A stretch of 16,256 bases of DNA from AP-15 sp035509615 (GCA_035509615.1 DATJLK010000063.1:1-16256); one strand, 5' to 3'. Positions 1 to 7,213 are shown, counted from the stretch's first letter. Translations and numbers: made by a program. Notes: generated from the letters alone by a model not told the origin.

Positions 1-758
1 GCGACCCCTATAAGGCGTTCGCGCGCGCCGTGCAGGCCTTCTACCCGCAGGAGCCGGTCGTACCCTACCGGGCGGTGAGCGCGGTCATCGCGGCGGACGC
101 GGCGGTGCCCGCGGATTGCGCGATCGGCCACAATGTCGTGATCGAGGCGGGCGCGCGGCTGGGTGCGCGGTGCGAGATCGGCCCCAACACCGTGATCGGG
201 CGCGGGGTGGAACTGGGAGACGATTGCCGGGTCGCCGCCAACGTCACGCTGAGTCATTGCCTGATCGGCGCGCGGGTGGTGCTGCATCCCGGCGTGCGCA
301 TCGGCCAAGCCGGGTTCGGCTTCGCCCCCGATGCGGCCGGTCCGGTCAAGATCCCGCAACTCGGCCGCGTCATCATCGGCGACGATGTCGATATCGGCGC
401 CAACACCACGATCGATCGCGGCTCGGGTCACGATACGGTCATCGGCGCCGGCTCGATGATCGATAATCTGGTACAGATTGCCCACAACGTCGTCCTTGGG
501 CGATGCTGCGTGCTTGCCGGACAAGTCGGCATTTCCGGCAGTACGCGGCTTGGCGATTTTGTCATGATCGGCGGACAAGGGGGGCTCGCCGGGCATCTCA
601 CGATCGGCACCGGCGCCCGGATCGCCGCCAAGGCCGGGCTGATGCGCGACGTGCCTGCGGGTACGACGGTCTCCGGCATCCCGGCGGTGCCGATCGCGGA
701 TTTCATGCGGCAAACGGCGGTCTTGCAGCGTCTGGGGAAAAGGAAGGACGGTCGATGA
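1..758 (+). CDS. lpxD: LpxD, UDP-3-O-(3-hydroxyacyl)glucosamine N-acyltransferase (5' truncated)
   Basis: LpxD adds the second, N-linked 3-hydroxyacyl chain from acyl-ACP in lipid A synthesis, in the cytoplasm. The 5' end lies outside the window: the frame is open from base 3, reading D-P-Y-K-A-F-A-R-A before a GTG at 30, and this matches the NPYxAFARA stretch in the N-terminal domain of the family, so GTG 30 is not the start. The visible part is a left-handed beta-helix built from hexapeptide repeats (IGxxxxIG, VIGxGV, IGDDVDIGAN). The signature KIPQLGRVIIGDDVDIGANTT is followed by DNLVQIAHNV, whose His (codon 483-485) corresponds to the catalytic His of the family. The C-terminal helix (IADFMRQTAVLQRLGK) is also typical. 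The stop overlaps the fabZ start (ATGA), so translation is probably coupled. In relatives the gene upstream is usually bamA/skp, which is not visible here. Confidence 0.96.
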   Translation, partial: DPYKAFARAVQAFYPQEPVVPYRAVSAVIAADAAVPADCAIGHNVVIEAGARLGARCEIGPNTVIGRGVELGDDCRVAANVTLSHCLIGARVVLHPGVRIGQAGFGFAPDAAGPVKIPQLGRVIIGDDVDIGANTTIDRGSGHDTVIGAGSMIDNLVQIAHNVVLGRCCVLAGQVGISGSTRLGDFVMIGGQGGLAGHLTIGTGARIAAKAGLMRDVPAGTTVSGIPAVPIADFMRQTAVLQRLGKRKDGR

Positions 759-1255
759 CGAACCCGCGCTGCACCGCTGGCCAAGACAACGCAGCACCTG
801 GCGCGTCAGCCGAGGGCATTCAAATCGATGTCCAGCGGATCATGGAAATGATCCCGCACCGCCACCCGTTTCTGATGATCGACCGGGTCGTCGACGCGGT
901 CGCCAATGTGCGCGCGACCGGGATCAAGAACCTGTCGATCAATGAAGGCTTTTTTCAGGGGCATTTCCCATCGCGACCGGTCATGCCCGGGGTTCTCGTC
1001 ATCGAAGCGATGGCGCAGACCGCGGCGGTGCTCGTGGTCCACACATTGGGGCCCGATGCGGAGGGCAAGCTCGTTTACTTTATGAGCGTCGACAGTGCCC
1101 GCTTTCGCCGACCGGTGTTTCCTGGCGATCAGCTGGCGGTTCAAGTGATCAAGCTACGCAACCGTGGCAATGTTTGGAAATTCGAGGGACGGGCCAGGGT
1201 CGGCGGCAATCTGATGGCCGAGGCCGTGTTCGCCGCAATGATCCTCGACGATTAA
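755..1255 (+). CDS. fabZ: FabZ, 3-hydroxyacyl-ACP dehydratase
   Basis: FabZ removes water from 3-hydroxyacyl-ACP in fatty acid synthesis. It competes with LpxA and LpxD for the same acyl-ACP pool, which explains its place in the lpx operon. The protein has 166 residues with a hotdog fold. The signature HRHPFLMIDRV lies near residues 35-45. The catalytic pair is His70 in QGHFPSRPVMPG and Glu84 in VLVIEAMAQ, with the 14-residue spacing of known FabZ enzymes. The first 22 residues (MTNPRCTAGQDN...) are a non-conserved extension. I chose ATG 755 because AGGAAGGA at 741-748 sits 6 nt upstream and the start overlaps the lpxD stop. Sixteen nt separate the stop from lpxA. Confidence 0.97.
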   Translation: MTNPRCTAGQDNAAPGASAEGIQIDVQRIMEMIPHRHPFLMIDRVVDAVANVRATGIKNLSINEGFFQGHFPSRPVMPGVLVIEAMAQTAAVLVVHTLGPDAEGKLVYFMSVDSARFRRPVFPGDQLAVQVIKLRNRGNVWKFEGRARVGGNLMAEAVFAAMILDD

Positions 1256-1271
1256 AGCGCGGTGCCGGGGG

Positions 1272-2072
1272 ATGCCGCAAATCCATCCGACCGCCATCGT
1301 GTCACCGGGCGCTCGCCTGGCCGCTGATGTCGCGATCGGCCCTTATTGCGTCATCGGCGAAGAGGTCGAGATCGGCCCCGAGGTGACGCTGGCCGCCCAT
1401 GTCGTTGTCGCCGGACGTACAACGATCGGCGCCGGCACGCGGATCTTTCCCTTTGCTTCGATCGGGCAGGAGCCGCAGGACCTCAAATATCGCGGCGAGG
1501 CATCCTCGCTCGTGATCGGTTGCCGCAATACGATCCGCGAATATGTGACGATGAACCCGGGAACTGCTGGCGGCGGGATGATCACCCGGGTCGGGAATGA
1601 CTGTCTGTTGATGCTCGGTACCCATATCGCGCATGACTGCCAGATCGCCGACCACGTCATCATGGCCAACAACACGACGCTTGGCGGGCATGTCACTGTC
1701 GAGGAATACGCCTTTCTCGGCGGGGTATGCGCCGTGCATCAGTTCGTCCGGATCGGCCGCCACGCGATGATCGGCGGGATGTCGGGGGTCGAGCGCGATG
1801 TGATCCCTTATGGTCAGGCGATGGGCGACCGCGCCCGGCTCACCGGGCTTAACATCATCGGCATGCAGCGCCGCGGTTTCAGCCGCGATGACATCCAGGC
1901 GCTGCGCAGCGCCTACCAGTTGCTGTTCTATTCGGCGGGCACTTTAAGCGACCGGGTCGGCGAGGCGGCACTTCGCTTTGCCGGGGTTCCACCGGTCGAA
2001 GACATCATCCGGTTCATTCGCGCCAATTCGAGCCGCGGCCTCTGTCAGCCGCCCGGGACCAATGGCGGATAG
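1272..2072 (+). CDS. lpxA: LpxA, UDP-N-acetylglucosamine O-acyltransferase
   Basis: LpxA catalyses the first step of lipid A synthesis, moving a 3-hydroxyacyl chain from ACP to the 3-OH of UDP-GlcNAc. The 266-residue protein starts MPQIHPTAIV, the usual N-terminus. It has about ten coils of hexapeptide repeats, then a helical C-terminal domain (RRGFSRDDIQALRSAYQLL). His121 in THIAHDC aligns with catalytic His125 of the E. coli enzyme, and the QDLKY and AVHQF motifs are present. Gly169 in MIGGMSG aligns with E. coli Gly173, the acyl-length ruler residue. By inference this favours a long (C14-like) chain over the C10 set by Met in Pseudomonas. The start is fixed by the family N-terminus and a G-rich stretch (GGGG) just upstream. 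The 3' end overlaps lpxI by 11 nt. Confidence 0.97.
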   Translation: MPQIHPTAIVSPGARLAADVAIGPYCVIGEEVEIGPEVTLAAHVVVAGRTTIGAGTRIFPFASIGQEPQDLKYRGEASSLVIGCRNTIREYVTMNPGTAGGGMITRVGNDCLLMLGTHIAHDCQIADHVIMANNTTLGGHVTVEEYAFLGGVCAVHQFVRIGRHAMIGGMSGVERDVIPYGQAMGDRARLTGLNIIGMQRRGFSRDDIQALRSAYQLLFYSAGTLSDRVGEAALRFAGVPPVEDIIRFIRANSSRGLCQPPGTNGG

Positions 2073-2895
2073 CCGGACGGACAGCCGTCTTGGCATTGTT
2101 GCCGGCAATGGCCGACTGCCGCGGCGGCTGGTTGAAGCCTGCCGGCAAGCCGGTCGCGACGTGTTCGTGCTGGCGCTCGAAGGCGCTGCCGATCCCGCGA
2201 CCATCGCCGATGTTGCCCACGCCTGGTGCCCGATCGGCGCTGCCGCGCGCGGTTTGCGATTATTGCGCGAGAACGATGTCAAAGACCTGGTGCTGGCCGG
2301 CGGCGTGCGGCGTCCGTCGCTGGCCTCGCTGCGCCCCGATTGGCGCGCCGCCAAATTCTTTGCCCGTGTCGGCTATCGCGCGCTGGGCGACGACGGATTG
2401 TTGACGGCGGTGGTCGCCGAATTGGAGCGCGAGGGATTTCGCGTGCTCGGGCCTGATCAGGTCTTGGGATCGGATCTGGCGCCGGAAGGTCCGTTTGGTA
2501 AAATCCGCCCCGATGCACAGGCAGCAGTCGACATCGCCTATGGCGAGCGCGTGGCTCGCAGCCTTGGCGCCCTCGATATCGGCCAGGCGGTGGTGGTGCA
2601 ACAAGGGCTCGTCCTCGGCGTCGAAGCGATCGAAGGCACCGACGAGTTGATCCGGCGTTGCGCCGGGCTGCGCCGGGAGGGTGCCGGCGGCGTGCTCGTC
2701 AAAGTCCAAAAACCGGGTCAGGAGCAGCGCGCCGATCGCCCGACGATCGGGCCGCAAACCGTGGTACTCGCGGCCGCTGCCGGATTGCGCGGCATCGCGG
2801 TCGAAGCCGGGGCGACGATCGTCCTCGACCGCGGCGAGGTCGCCGCCGCTGCCGACAGCGCCGGCCTGTTCGTCATTGGCATTGGCGGCAGGTGA
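2062..2895 (+). CDS. lpxI: LpxI, UDP-2,3-diacylglucosamine pyrophosphatase (DUF1009 type)
   Basis: LpxI hydrolyses UDP-2,3-diacylglucosamine to lipid X and UMP. It replaces LpxH, to which it is unrelated, in alphaproteobacteria and some others. The 277-residue protein starts MADSRTDSRLGIVAGNGRLP; the IVAGNGxLP motif marks the N-terminal domain. The C-terminal DUF1009 part carries AVVVQQGLVLGVEAIEGTD and GGVLVKVQKPGQ, followed by RADRPTIGP. Asp225 in that last motif has the same number as Asp225 of the Caulobacter enzyme, whose alanine mutant traps substrate. ATG 2062 is used because the open frame upstream of it lies inside lpxA and lacks family similarity. The gene overlaps lpxA by 11 nt and lpxB by 4 nt. 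The genomic partner LpxH should then be absent. Confidence 0.95.
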   Translation: MADSRTDSRLGIVAGNGRLPRRLVEACRQAGRDVFVLALEGAADPATIADVAHAWCPIGAAARGLRLLRENDVKDLVLAGGVRRPSLASLRPDWRAAKFFARVGYRALGDDGLLTAVVAELEREGFRVLGPDQVLGSDLAPEGPFGKIRPDAQAAVDIAYGERVARSLGALDIGQAVVVQQGLVLGVEAIEGTDELIRRCAGLRREGAGGVLVKVQKPGQEQRADRPTIGPQTVVLAAAAGLRGIAVEAGATIVLDRGEVAAAADSAGLFVIGIGGR

Positions 2896-4136
2896 CGGCG
2901 AGCGCGGTCAGCGCCGATCCGGCGCCGTTCATTTTTGTCGTTGCCGGGGAACCCTCCGGAGATGCGCTGGGCAGCGCGCTGATCAGGGGATTACGGCAGC
3001 GTGTCGGTGACCGGCTCCGCGTCGCCGGGGTCGGCGGCGAGCGCATGCGCGAGGAGGGCGTCGATAGCCTTGTGCCGCTGTCCGACCTGGCGGTGATCGG
3101 TGTCGCCGAAGTCCTCCCGCGGGCCCCGCTGATCCTGCGCCGGGTCCGGGAAACAGTGGCGGCGGTGCGGGCGATGCGGCCCGATGCGGTCGTCACGATC
3201 GACAGCTCCGGCTTTAGCTGGCGCATCGCCCAACGCCTGCGTCGATCAGGCGAAACCCTGCCGCTGATTCATTACGTGGCGCCGATGGTATGGGCGTGGC
3301 GCGCCGGCCGGGCGCGACGCATGGCCCGATGGTATGATCATCTGATGGCGTTGCTGCCGTTCGAACCGCCCTATTTCGAGCGGGTCGGGCTCGCCTGCAG
3401 CCATGTCGGCCACCCGGTGCTCGATAGCGGCGCCGATCGCGGCGATGCCGCCCGCTTTCGCGCGGCGCACGGATTGGCCGCCGGCGAGACCCTGCTGGCG
3501 GTGCTGCCGGGGAGCCGCGGCGGCGAGGTGCGGCGGCTGCTGCCGATCTTTGGCGCCGCGTTGGCGCGGCTTGACGCGATGGCCGGACCGTTCCGGGTTG
3601 TCGTGCCGACGGTGGCCCCTGTGGCAGCGGCGGTCAGCGCGGCGGTGGGTTCGTGGCCCGGCGCACCGATTGTGGTGCGCGACCCGCAAGCAAAATACGA
3701 CGCCTTTGCGGCAAGCCGCGCCGCGCTTGCAACTTCGGGCTCGGTAGCGCTTGAACTGGCGATGGCGAGGCTGCCGATGATCGTGTGCTATCGTCTGAAC
3801 CCGCTGACCGAGGCGCTGCTGGATCGCGTGCTGCAGGTAAGACAGGTCAACCTGATCAATCTGCTGCTCGAGCGGGCGGTCGTCGGCGAATTGTTGCGCG
3901 GCGAATGCAACCCGGCGCGGCTTGCCGCCGAGGCGGCCCGGCTGATCCAGGATGAACCGGTTCGTGCCGCTCATCTTGCGGGGTATGATGAGGCGTTGCG
4001 CCGTCTCGGGGCGGGCATCGGGTCGCCGAGCCTGCGGGCCGCCGATCAGGTTCTCGCGATCGTCGCGGCGCGTTGCCGCGGCGAAACCGCGCCGTCGGGG
4101 CCCTCGCCACCGTCAACCCAGAGGAAGTCACGATGA
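2892..4136 (+). CDS. lpxB: LpxB, lipid-A-disaccharide synthase
   Basis: LpxB is a family GT19 glycosyltransferase that condenses lipid X with UDP-2,3-diacylglucosamine to the beta-1,6 disaccharide at the inner face of the cytoplasmic membrane. It directly uses the LpxI product. The protein has 414 residues when the GTG at 2892 is the start; this GTG overlaps the lpxI stop as GTGA. An open frame extends further upstream but is only the shadow of lpxI. Family motifs in order are VAGEPSGDALG (17-27), GVGGERM (46-52), IDSSGFSWRIA (103-113), HYVAPMVWAWR (127-137), LPGSRGGEVRRLLP (205-218) and TSGSVALELAMARLPMIVCYR (281-301, the nucleotide-binding region). The last 20 or so residues are a Pro/Ser-rich tail beyond the family core. 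The 3' end overlaps gloA by 4 nt. Confidence 0.96.
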   Translation: MTASAVSADPAPFIFVVAGEPSGDALGSALIRGLRQRVGDRLRVAGVGGERMREEGVDSLVPLSDLAVIGVAEVLPRAPLILRRVRETVAAVRAMRPDAVVTIDSSGFSWRIAQRLRRSGETLPLIHYVAPMVWAWRAGRARRMARWYDHLMALLPFEPPYFERVGLACSHVGHPVLDSGADRGDAARFRAAHGLAAGETLLAVLPGSRGGEVRRLLPIFGAALARLDAMAGPFRVVVPTVAPVAAAVSAAVGSWPGAPIVVRDPQAKYDAFAASRAALATSGSVALELAMARLPMIVCYRLNPLTEALLDRVLQVRQVNLINLLLERAVVGELLRGECNPARLAAEAARLIQDEPVRAAHLAGYDEALRRLGAGIGSPSLRAADQVLAIVAARCRGETAPSGPSPPSTQRKSR

Positions 4137-4573
4137 CCTCAACAGAAATGGCCGAAACCACCAAGCCCGCAATCGGCACCGAGAAGTACCGCTATCTGCA
4201 CACGATGATCCGGGTGCGCGACCTCGACAAGTCGCTCAAATTCTATACCGGCCAGTTGGGCATGAAGCTGCTGCGCAAACGCGATTATCCGAGTGGCAAA
4301 TTTACCTTGGCCTTTGTCGGTTACGGCGATGAAGCCGACAACACGGTGCTCGAACTCACCCACAATTGGGAGCAGACCGAGCCCTATGCCCTGGGCAGTG
4401 CCTTTGGCCATCTCGCCCTCGGCGTGCCCGATGTCTACAAGGCGTGCGAACGGCTGGCCGCGGCCGGTGTCAACATCCCGCGGCCGGCGGGGCCGATGGC
4501 GCATGGCGGTTCGGTCATCGCCTTTATCGAGGACCCCGACGGTTATCGCATCGAACTGGTGCAGCGCTCGTAA
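4133..4573 (+). CDS. gloA: GloA, lactoylglutathione lyase (glyoxalase I)
   Basis: Glyoxalase I converts the hemithioacetal of methylglyoxal and glutathione to S-lactoylglutathione in the cytoplasm. The protein has 146 residues in two beta-alpha-beta-beta-beta modules. The four metal ligands are visible: His23 (LHTMIRV), Glu74 (VLELTHNW), His92 (FGHLALGV) and Glu141 (GYRIELVQ). Their spacing (51, 18, 49) matches E. coli GloA (51, 18, 48). Compared with E. coli it has an 18-residue N-terminal extension and a shorter C-terminus. ATG 4133 is preceded by GAGGAAG (4121-4127) and overlaps the lpxB stop (ATGA). It is thus the last gene of the lipid A operon, an arrangement without an obvious metabolic reason. 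Confidence 0.96.
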   Translation: MTSTEMAETTKPAIGTEKYRYLHTMIRVRDLDKSLKFYTGQLGMKLLRKRDYPSGKFTLAFVGYGDEADNTVLELTHNWEQTEPYALGSAFGHLALGVPDVYKACERLAAAGVNIPRPAGPMAHGGSVIAFIEDPDGYRIELVQRS

Positions 4574-4583
4574 CAAGCGCGCT

Positions 4584-4612
4584 GTCGCGGTCGGCGCCGG
4601 GGCGACCGCGAC
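4584..4612 (+). terminator. GC-rich hairpin after gloA, probable operon 3' end
   Basis: GTCGCGGTCG (4584-4593) and CGACCGCGAC (4603-4612) form a perfect 10-bp stem around a 9-nt loop, beginning 10 nt after the gloA stop codon. No T-run follows, so it is not a classic intrinsic terminator. It may stabilise the 3' end or work together with Rho. The position after the last gene of the lpx operon supports a 3'-end role. Confidence 0.5.
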
Positions 4613-4896
4613 CACAGCAATCCCAGCTTTGCGGCATCGGCCGGCTGATGATCGGGGTCAACCGCTGCGGTCCACTGGTCCTGAACGAGTTGCGGACCAA
4701 ACGGGTTGGCGCCTGCCCCGGGGCACCGGCTGCGGCCTTTAATATTTCCGTGCGTTAGTTTCGATGCCGGACTTTCGGACAGCGGGGTCGCGGCCACGCC
4801 CACTTTAAATTTTCAAAAATTATTCAACCACTTTAACGCTTATTCGCTTACCATTGCCACCGCCATCGTCAGCGCCTCGAAAAAGGAATTTTGCCC
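4613..4896. other. Intergenic region, AT-rich toward its right end
   Basis: I see no gene on either strand that is better than background. The left two thirds are GC-rich like the rest of the window. The part from about 4800 to 4890 is clearly AT-rich (TTTAAATTTTCAAAAATT and following) and lies directly before the small membrane protein gene, so it is the likely location of that gene's promoter. No -35/-10 pair with good spacing stands out. Confidence 0.4.
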
Positions 4897-5067
4897 ATGC
4901 CTGTCGTTTTCCTTTTGCGGGTAGGGTTGTGGGCGTTGTGCGTGATCCTCGGCAGTTTGGGTGTTTTCTTTTCCATCATCAGCTTTACTGGGCCCGCGGC
5001 GAGCAGCAATGGCGTGATCCTGCTCGGCGCAGCCCTCGGCATCAATTACTTCCTCGATCATGCCTAG
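4897..5067 (+). CDS. Small two-segment membrane protein (56 aa), unknown function
   Basis: An open frame from ATG 4897 to TAG 5065-5067 encodes 56 residues. AAGGAA (4883-4888) lies 8 nt before the ATG, a good ribosome binding site. The protein begins MPVVFLLRVGLWALCVILG and has two hydrophobic segments, about residues 3-28 and 39-54, separated by a short polar turn (TGPAASSNG). It ends YFLDHA. This is the profile of a small inner-membrane protein. I do not recognise a family. It stands alone between gloA and a convergent gene. Its stop codon falls in the outer arm of a palindromic element (5066-5123), so the C-terminus may have been reshaped by that element. The hydrophobic pattern and ribosome binding site argue against a chance frame, but expression is not shown. 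Confidence 0.6.
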   Translation: MPVVFLLRVGLWALCVILGSLGVFFSIISFTGPAASSNGVILLGAALGINYFLDHA

Positions 5068-5123
5068 AGCAGGATCGCATGAAATGGAGACAAAGCTTCC
5101 ATTTCATGCGCGACTCCGGCTCT
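5066..5123. repeat. Nested palindromic element (possible dispersed intergenic repeat, bidirectional hairpin)
   Basis: CGCATGAAATGGA (5076-5088) and TCCATTTCATGCG (5098-5110) form a perfect 13-bp inverted repeat with a 9-nt loop. Outer arms AGAGC (5066-5070) and GCTCT (5119-5123) extend the symmetry. The layout, AGAGCAGGATC then a stem of about 13 bp, resembles palindromic intergenic repeats that are common in alphaproteobacterial genomes; that link is from memory and not tested. It lies between two converging genes (the small membrane protein and the TPP enzyme), where a hairpin could end transcripts from both sides. There is no T-run. A separate 10-bp palindrome, GATCATGATC, lies at 5139-5148. 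Confidence 0.6.
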
Positions 5124-5245
5124 CGATTCCGCGGGTGAGATCATGATCCACCGATCCGATATTTAGTGCAGATACATGATCACTCGATCGCTGGCATTGA
5201 TCCTGCCGAATACCTGGAATGCGCTATACGAATCCCACGTGAACT

Positions 5246-6901
5246 CTAGATCGGGTCCGCAGCGCCGCGGCGGTGCGAAAAGCTCTGCTCCTGGCTGGTA
5301 ATGAATTCGAGCAACGCGGCGCGGCCTTCGTCATTTTGGCGGCGGGCGCGCAAGATCGCATCGCCGATCTGACCCGGGTCCTCGACCCGTTCGCTCCAGC
5401 CGCCGAGGTCGCGCGCGATATTGGCGTAATTGCCGCCGAGATCGCGGGCGCGGTAGCGATCGTGCGACAGCTGCATCGCATGGGTTTCGATCGCCATTGT
5501 CGAGTTGTTCAGCACGATTGTCGTGATCGGGATGCCGCAGCGTGCTGCGGTTTCGAAATCGAGCCCGGTCATGCCAAACGCGGCGTCGCCCATGAAATTG
5601 ACGCAGAACTTGTCCGGGGCGGCGACTTTGGCGCCGATTACGAGCCCAAGCCCGGTGCCGAGCTGATGCGATTTGCCCCAGCCGAGATAGCTGCGCGGAC
5701 GCGTCGCGCGGTAGAACGGATGGAGCTGTTCGCGCGGGCTGCCCGAATCATGCGTCACGATCGCTTGCGCCGGATCGATGACGCGCATGAACTCGGCGAT
5801 CACCCGGTAGGGGTTGATCGGATGCTCGTTCGAATGCAGCTTCGCGTGCCAGCGGGCGAGCCATTCCTCGCGTTTTTCGGCGACCTCGCGTGCGGTCTCG
5901 CCGCCGCGGGCCCGGCCGCCGAGCCGGTCCTTGACTGCCAGGGCGAGCTGCGCCAGCACCAGCTTGGCGTCGCCGAGGATGCCGACATCGATCGCACTCG
6001 ATTTGTAGAGGTCGCGCGAATCGTTGGTCGCGTGGACCATCTTTTTGCCCGCCGGCAGGTTTGGCGTGGTGACGCCATGCCGCGTCAGGCTCGTGCCGAT
6101 CGCAAACACCAGATCGGATTTGTGCAGGAAATGGCGGCCCTGGCCGGTAAACGAGCCGCCGCCCGGCCCCAGAGCCAGCGCGTGGTCTTCGGGAAAAGCA
6201 CTCTTGCCGTCGACCGTGGTCATGACTGGCGCCTGCAGCAGCTCGGCGAGTGCCACCAGTTCCGGCGTCGCCTCGGCATAAAAGATGCCCTGGCCGGCGA
6301 GGATCATCGGACAGGATGCCTCGACCAGCAGCTTCGCCGCGTCATCGATGTCGCGCGCATCGCCGGCCGAGCGGGTCGGGCGCACCGGGCGGTAGTGGGC
6401 GAGATCGACCTCGACTTCGAGGCCGGTCACGTCGGCCGGCACCTCGACCATGACCGGGCCCGAGCGGCCGATCTTCACCTGGGCAAAAGCCCGCCGCATG
6501 ATGTTGCCGATTTCGTGCGGCAGCTGCACTTCCTCGATGCATTTTGCAATCGAGGCGTAGGTGCGGCTGGTCTTGAACATCGGGAACAGCTGGGCTGTCT
6601 CGCGCGGGTGCCCGAGCGGCAAAAACACCACCGGTGTCGAATCGGAATAGGCGGTGGCGACCCCGGCAAAGGCATTTTCGGCTCCGGGCCCGTATTGCAT
6701 GGCAAAGACCCCGGGCGGGTGGCCGTTTGACACCCGCGCGAAGCCGTCGGCCATGTGCACCCCGACCCGCTCCTGCCGGCAGATCACCGGCCGGATGCCG
6801 GCAGCGGCGGCGGCCTCGATAATCGGCGTCGTCGGAAAGCAGAACAGGGTCGAGATTCCCTCGCGCTTGAGGATCTCGGCAATGACTTGCATTACCTGCA
6901 T
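5246..6901 (-). CDS. Thiamine pyrophosphate enzyme, acetolactate synthase large-subunit-like, substrate unknown
   Basis: The 551-residue protein has the three-domain layout of the IlvB/POX family: PYR domain (about 1-165), central domain (about 188-320) and PP domain (about 360-545). Glu44 in CRQERVGVHMADGFAR is the conserved glutamate that activates the TPP aminopyrimidine. The TPP/Mg motif is GDAAFG (Asp439) with NN at 465-466. The third position is Ala where the usual motif has Gly (GDG). The region HQLGTGLGLVIGAKVA precedes it, as in the family. No regulatory subunit (ilvN) is adjacent, and the N-terminal motif differs from true acetolactate synthase (RHEQ...), so a role in branched-chain amino acids is not supported. 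I leave the substrate open: decarboxylation or ligation of a 2-oxo acid is the general chemistry. The start is set by GGGAGGAA (complement of 6908-6915) 6 nt before ATG. Confidence 0.85.
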   Translation of the reverse strand: MQVMQVIAEILKREGISTLFCFPTTPIIEAAAAAGIRPVICRQERVGVHMADGFARVSNGHPPGVFAMQYGPGAENAFAGVATAYSDSTPVVFLPLGHPRETAQLFPMFKTSRTYASIAKCIEEVQLPHEIGNIMRRAFAQVKIGRSGPVMVEVPADVTGLEVEVDLAHYRPVRPTRSAGDARDIDDAAKLLVEASCPMILAGQGIFYAEATPELVALAELLQAPVMTTVDGKSAFPEDHALALGPGGGSFTGQGRHFLHKSDLVFAIGTSLTRHGVTTPNLPAGKKMVHATNDSRDLYKSSAIDVGILGDAKLVLAQLALAVKDRLGGRARGGETAREVAEKREEWLARWHAKLHSNEHPINPYRVIAEFMRVIDPAQAIVTHDSGSPREQLHPFYRATRPRSYLGWGKSHQLGTGLGLVIGAKVAAPDKFCVNFMGDAAFGMTGLDFETAARCGIPITTIVLNNSTMAIETHAMQLSHDRYRARDLGGNYANIARDLGGWSERVEDPGQIGDAILRARRQNDEGRAALLEFITSQEQSFSHRRGAADPI

Positions 6902-6997
6902 CGATCGTTCCTCCCATTGATGGGGCTGAATTGCTGATATACGGCGGCACTGCGGGCTACACCGAGTTTAGTCATGCCGCACCCCGCCATTTCGGGC

Positions 6998-7213
6998 TCA
7001 GCGGATTACGCCGCCGGCATCGGCGCCGCCGGTATCGCTCTCCGGTTGATGGCAGATTTTGACGCATGGCCGGACATCGCCGGGGTTCTCGAGGAGACAG
7101 GCGCTGCAATCGGGCCCGGGCGGCCGCGAGACCGCGGCGGCGGGCGGCGCCGGGCCGGCACACCCGGCGAGAACCGCGACCAGCCCGACCAGACGTAGCG
7201 AGGAACAACGCAT
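6998..7213 (-). CDS. Small cysteine-rich lipoprotein (71 aa), unknown function
   Basis: From ATG 7213 the frame encodes MRCSSLRLVGLVAVLAGC, a short positive n-region, a hydrophobic core and a lipobox LAGC with Cys18 as the predicted lipidated residue. The mature part is only 54 residues: a Pro/Ala-rich linker, then a cluster D-C-S-A-C, ten residues, C-V-K-I-C. This gives the spacing CX2CX10CX3C, which could form disulphides or bind a metal in the periplasm. The protein is not one I recognise. There is no good Shine-Dalgarno sequence at this ATG, and the frame stays open upstream to 7591, so the start rests on the lipobox alone. It lies 96 nt upstream of the TPP enzyme on the same strand. Competing frames here lack any signal sequence. 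Confidence 0.55.
   Translation of the reverse strand: MRCSSLRLVGLVAVLAGCAGPAPPAAAVSRPPGPDCSACLLENPGDVRPCVKICHQPESDTGGADAGGVIR

Noticed and set aside
2658..2891. Upstream extension of the lpxB frame to an in-frame start at 2658
   Set aside because: The extension is Arg-rich and lies wholly inside lpxI. The family N-terminus (FIFVVAGEPSGD) begins just after GTG 2892.
3246..3974. A 242-codon leftward open frame inside lpxB
   Set aside because: Antisense shadow of lpxB with no family features.
4543..4803. Leftward 86-codon frame after gloA
   Set aside because: A stretch around NPFGPQLVQDQW looks mildly protein-like, but the frame runs into the gloA 3' end and through the hairpin. It has an Arg-rich tail and no recognisable family.
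5273..6730. A 485-codon rightward open frame opposite the TPP enzyme
   Set aside because: It is the antisense shadow of a well-supported gene. Its composition is rich in Arg, Ala and His with no recognisable motif, as expected in GC-rich DNA.
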